From contig JAURYB010000006.1 of NCBI GenBank assembly GCA_030654075.1, positions 1 to 59,875 of the forward strand: 59,875 nucleotides of DNA. The letters are read 5' to 3'. The notes below the pieces were generated by a model. The model saw only the letters and a program-made list of their open reading frames with translations. It had not been told where the DNA came from and did no database searches. This document shows, one piece after another, positions 57,194-59,875 of the stretch. How positions within the stretch are numbered: the first letter of the stretch is position 1; every line of letters starts with the position of its first letter. Both the position numbers and the translations under genes were made by a program. This stretch comes from Bacteroidales bacterium. GTDB lineage: Bacteria > Bacteroidota > Bacteroidia > Bacteroidales > UBA4417.

Positions 57194-59656
57194 ATGTTTG
57201 AAAAAATAATACCCCATAGCGCAGTGCCTGAAAGGCCAGCAACTGCCGAAGGCAATTTCTATAAACCCCATCATGCTAAAATCGGACCGGGGATGAATGA
57301 GCGTATTCAAAAACTGCGGAAACTGAGTTTTGAAGCTGAACCAACATTATCTATTGAAAGAGCTCTTCATGAAACGGCCTTTTACAAAACAAACTATGGA
57401 AAATTCTCAATTCCGGTATTAAGGGCTTTAAACTTCCTGGATCACTGTCAGAAAAAAACCATATATATAGGTGAAGGAGAATTAATTGTGGGAGAACGTG
57501 GGCCAAAACCAAAATGCGTACCTACTTTTCCGGAACTTACCTGCCATACCGTCGAAGATTTTCATGTGCTGAATACCCGTGATATGCAACGCTACACGAT
57601 CAGCCAGCAGGATATTGACCTTTACGAAAAAGAAGTGATTCCTTACTGGCAGGGCAAAACCCAGCGCGAACGTATTTTCAGCCATGTTCCTGACGAATGG
57701 AAAGCAGCTTATGAAGCCGGTTTATTTACGGAGTTTATGGAACAGCGCGCTCCAGGCCATACCGCGCTTGACGGTAAGATTTATCGCAAAGGGATGCTCG
57801 ATTTCAAGAAGGAAATAGCCACAAATCTGGATTCCCTTGATTATATATATGACCCGGAGGCTACTGATAAATCAGAGCAGTGGAAAGCTATGGCAATTTC
57901 CTGCGACGCTGTGATTTTATTTGCCGAACGCCATGCCGAAATGGCTGAAAAATTTGCTTTAACAGAAAGTGATCCGCAAAGAGTTAAAGAGTTACAAAAA
58001 ATAGCAGAAGTTTGCCGTTGGGTTCCGGCAAATGCTCCGCGAAACCTTTGGGAAGCTATACAAATGTATTGGTTTGTTCACCTCGGAACAATTACTGAAC
58101 TGAACGGATGGGATGCCATGAATCCAGGCCATTTCGACCAGCACCTCGCGCCATTTTATGCGAAAGAAATTGCGGAAGGTACTCTCTCGCGCGATGAAGC
58201 CAAGGAGTTGATTTCCTGCTTCTGGATCAAGGTGAATAACCATCCCGCGCCACCAAAAGTTGGAATAACAGCCCGCGAAAGCGGAACATACAACGATTTT
58301 ACCAACATAAACATTGGCGGATTAAAAGGTGATGGAACCGACGGTACCAGCGAAGTTTCGTACATCATGCTTGAAGTAATTGAGGAACTACATGTTTTAC
58401 AACCGGGTAATTCAGTTCACATCAGCGCAAAAACTCCGGATAAATTTCTGCATGCCGCAGCCCATGTGATCCGGCAGGGCCATGGTTATCCTTCTGTTTT
58501 TAATCCGGATATTTATATCCTGGAGTTACTGCGTCAGGGTAAATCCTTGCAGGACGCCCGTGAAGGAGGCTGCAGCGGTTGCATCGAAGTTGGCGCTTTT
58601 GGTAAAGAAGCGTACCTGCTTACTGGTTATTTAAATGTTCCGAAAATCCTGGAAGTAACACTTAACAATGGAATTAATCCTGTAACCGGCATAATGGTCG
58701 GTATTCAGACCGGCGATACTCGCAACTTCAAATCTTACGATGAACTTTACGATGCTTTCCTGAAACAGCTTCAATTTGTTGTTGATCAGAAAATGCGGGT
58801 CAGCAACTATATCGACCGTATGTTTGCAAAATACGCCCCGGCTCCTTTCCTGTCGGTGGTAATTGAAGATTGTATCAGCAAAGGCAAAGATTACTACAAT
58901 GGCGGACCACGCTACAATACCAGCTATATTCAATGTTGTGGACTGGGAACTGTGACTGATAGCCTGGCTTCATTAAAGAAACATGTTTTCGAAGATAAAA
59001 CATTCAGTATTGACAAGCTTTTAAATGCTGTTCTTAAAAATTTTGAAGGAGAGGAATTACTGAGGCAAACCATCATAAACCGTACACCATTTTTCGGGAA
59101 CGACGACGATTATGCGGATGCAATTGCCGTTAAAGTATATGATGACCTGGTTGATACCATCGATGGTAAACCGAATATCAAACCTGGTGGGAAATATCAT
59201 CTGAATATGCTTTCGACTACTTGTCACGTGTATTTCGGGAAAGTCATGGGTGCAACTCCAAATGGCCGTTTAGCCGGAAAGTCAATATCCGATGGCACTT
59301 CGCCTTCGCATGGAGCTGATACACACGGTCCTTCGGCAGTTGTAAAATCACTTACTAAAATTGATCATGTAAAATCCGGCGGAACACTTTTAAATCAGCG
59401 TTTTCTGCCAAGCCTGATGCGTAAAGAAGAAGATATCCGTAAACTGGGACACCTTATCAGGAGTTACTTTACACTTGGAGGACATCATATTCAGTTTAAT
59501 ATTGTAGATACTGCCACATTACTGGCAGCCCAGACGTGCCCCGAAGATTATAAGGATCTGCTGGTGCGTATGGCCGGTTACAGCGATTATTTCAACGATA
59601 TGAATGCGGATTTGCAGCAGGAGGTGATTGAGAGGACGGAGAATGATGCGTTTTAA
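57194..59656 (+). CDS. hypD: Trans-4-hydroxy-L-proline dehydratase (glycyl radical enzyme)
   Basis: 820 aa from the ATG at 57194; the frame opens at a TTG (57161) that is less likely, and an ATG at 57293 (MNERIQKLRK) matches the usual family start, so the first 33 residues may be untranslated. Glycyl radical motif VRMAGYSDYF (G795) and active-site Cys in GGCSGCIEVGAFGKEAY (C463, E465). Residues I recall as substrate-contacting in Clostridioides difficile HypD have counterparts here: H189, D307, S363, D368 and T675. The reaction removes water from hydroxyproline to give pyrroline-5-carboxylate under anaerobic conditions. It needs a radical-SAM activase, not visible before the window ends. Hydroxyproline occurs in algal and plant cell-wall glycoproteins as well as collagen. 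Confidence 0.85.
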   Translation: MFEKIIPHSAVPERPATAEGNFYKPHHAKIGPGMNERIQKLRKLSFEAEPTLSIERALHETAFYKTNYGKFSIPVLRALNFLDHCQKKTIYIGEGELIVGERGPKPKCVPTFPELTCHTVEDFHVLNTRDMQRYTISQQDIDLYEKEVIPYWQGKTQRERIFSHVPDEWKAAYEAGLFTEFMEQRAPGHTALDGKIYRKGMLDFKKEIATNLDSLDYIYDPEATDKSEQWKAMAISCDAVILFAERHAEMAEKFALTESDPQRVKELQKIAEVCRWVPANAPRNLWEAIQMYWFVHLGTITELNGWDAMNPGHFDQHLAPFYAKEIAEGTLSRDEAKELISCFWIKVNNHPAPPKVGITARESGTYNDFTNINIGGLKGDGTDGTSEVSYIMLEVIEELHVLQPGNSVHISAKTPDKFLHAAAHVIRQGHGYPSVFNPDIYILELLRQGKSLQDAREGGCSGCIEVGAFGKEAYLLTGYLNVPKILEVTLNNGINPVTGIMVGIQTGDTRNFKSYDELYDAFLKQLQFVVDQKMRVSNYIDRMFAKYAPAPFLSVVIEDCISKGKDYYNGGPRYNTSYIQCCGLGTVTDSLASLKKHVFEDKTFSIDKLLNAVLKNFEGEELLRQTIINRTPFFGNDDDYADAIAVKVYDDLVDTIDGKPNIKPGGKYHLNMLSTTCHVYFGKVMGATPNGRLAGKSISDGTSPSHGADTHGPSAVVKSLTKIDHVKSGGTLLNQRFLPSLMRKEEDIRKLGHLIRSYFTLGGHHIQFNIVDTATLLAAQTCPEDYKDLLVRMAGYSDYFNDMNADLQQEVIERTENDAF

Positions 59657-59659
59657 AAG

Positions 59660-59736
59660 AGTCGGAAGTCGGGAGTCGGGAGGCGGAAGTCGGGAGGCGG
59701 AAGTCGGGAGGCGGAAGCCGGAAGTCGGGAGTCGGG
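59660..59736. repeat. GGGAGGCGGAAGTC-type 14-bp short tandem repeats
   Basis: Directly after hypD, runs of GTCGGAAGTCGGGAG units, including three near-identical 14-bp copies (GTCGGGAGGCGGAA) at about 59685-59726. Strongly purine-biased on the plus strand. Confidence 0.75.
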
Positions 59737-59740
59737 AGCC

Positions 59741-59875
59741 GTGCCCAATCGTAAATCGTACATCGTAAATCGTAAATAATAAGTCGGAAGTCAGAAGTCG
59801 TGCCCAATCGTAAATCGTACCTCGTAAATCGTAAATAATAAGTCGGAAGTCAGAAGTCGTGCCCAATCGTAAATC
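59741..59875. repeat. 59-bp tandem repeat, at least 2.3 copies, cut by window end
   Basis: The unit starts GTGCCCAATCGTAAATCGTA and ends in AAGTCGGAAGTCAGAAGTC; copies begin at 59741, 59800 and 59859. Within each unit, CGTAAATCGTA sub-repeats occur. Copies 1 and 2 differ at one position (CATCG versus CCTCG). Confidence 0.85.

Noticed and set aside
59519..59866. 115-codon minus-strand ORF with SRLPTSGFRLPTS-like repeats
   Set aside because: Its low-complexity sequence is just translation of the tandem DNA repeats and antisense of hypD.
59660..59875. Possible CRISPR array
   Set aside because: Repeats are contiguous tandem copies without unique spacers, and no cas genes are seen.

Overview
This window looks like a chromosome segment from a Bacteroidetes (Bacteroidota) bacterium, most likely of the order Bacteroidales or a close relative. 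The evidence is a SusC/SusD pair, many lipoproteins with Bacteroidetes-style lipoboxes, C-terminal type IX secretion (T9SS) sorting domains, a propeller/Y_Y_Y sensor-regulator and weak Shine-Dalgarno use. A glycyl-radical enzyme at the right edge suggests at least part-time anaerobic life. No rRNA, tRNA, CRISPR array, phage or insertion sequence was recognised.

Layout. Left flank (1-3.8 kb): the 3' end of a LeuC-LeuD type dehydratase, a membrane-anchored metallophosphoesterase and a SufS-like class V aminotransferase. Centre (4.3-55.9 kb): about 26 genes, all on the minus strand, forming one very large polysaccharide utilization locus (PUL) for beta-1,3/1,6-glucan (laminarin or fungal/algal cell-wall glucan). 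Right flank (57.2-59.7 kb): a plus-strand trans-4-hydroxy-L-proline dehydratase (HypD), followed by tandem repeats.

Reading the PUL in its direction of transcription (right to left): SusC, SusD and two surface lipoproteins (55.9-49.1 kb, closed by a terminator); a PKD-GH16 lipoprotein, a GH2 enzyme and a GDPD-GH16 fusion (48.9-44.2 kb); a membrane-bound propeller/LuxR-type regulator (43.9-41.0 kb); a cytoplasmic set with a GH149-type beta-1,3-oligoglucan phosphorylase, three signal-less GH17 proteins and an MFS/GPH sugar transporter (40.3-32.2 kb); a clan GH-A hydrolase fused to a predicted outer-membrane beta-barrel, a glycan-binding lipoprotein, a GH16 lipoprotein and a T9SS BACON protein (32.2-24.5 kb, closed by a terminator); then a T9SS GH16, a mutarotase-like protein, a second GPH transporter, GH3, multi-domain GH81 and GH5 T9SS enzymes and three GH30 enzymes (24.2-4.35 kb, closed by a terminator).

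Inferred working model: secreted T9SS enzymes (GH81, GH16, GH5) and surface lipoproteins cut beta-1,3-glucan; GH30 enzymes attack beta-1,6 branches or side chains; SusC/D and possibly the hydrolase-barrel fusion take oligosaccharides across the outer membrane; GH3 releases glucose in the periplasm; GPH transporters carry glucose or short laminari-oligosaccharides inward; GH17 enzymes and the GH149 phosphorylase finish the job in the cytoplasm, saving ATP as glucose 1-phosphate. The most unusual parts are the hydrolase-barrel fusion, the GDPD-GH16 fusion, the cytoplasmic GH17/GH149 set, and two recurring accessory modules that may be undescribed glucan-binding domains.
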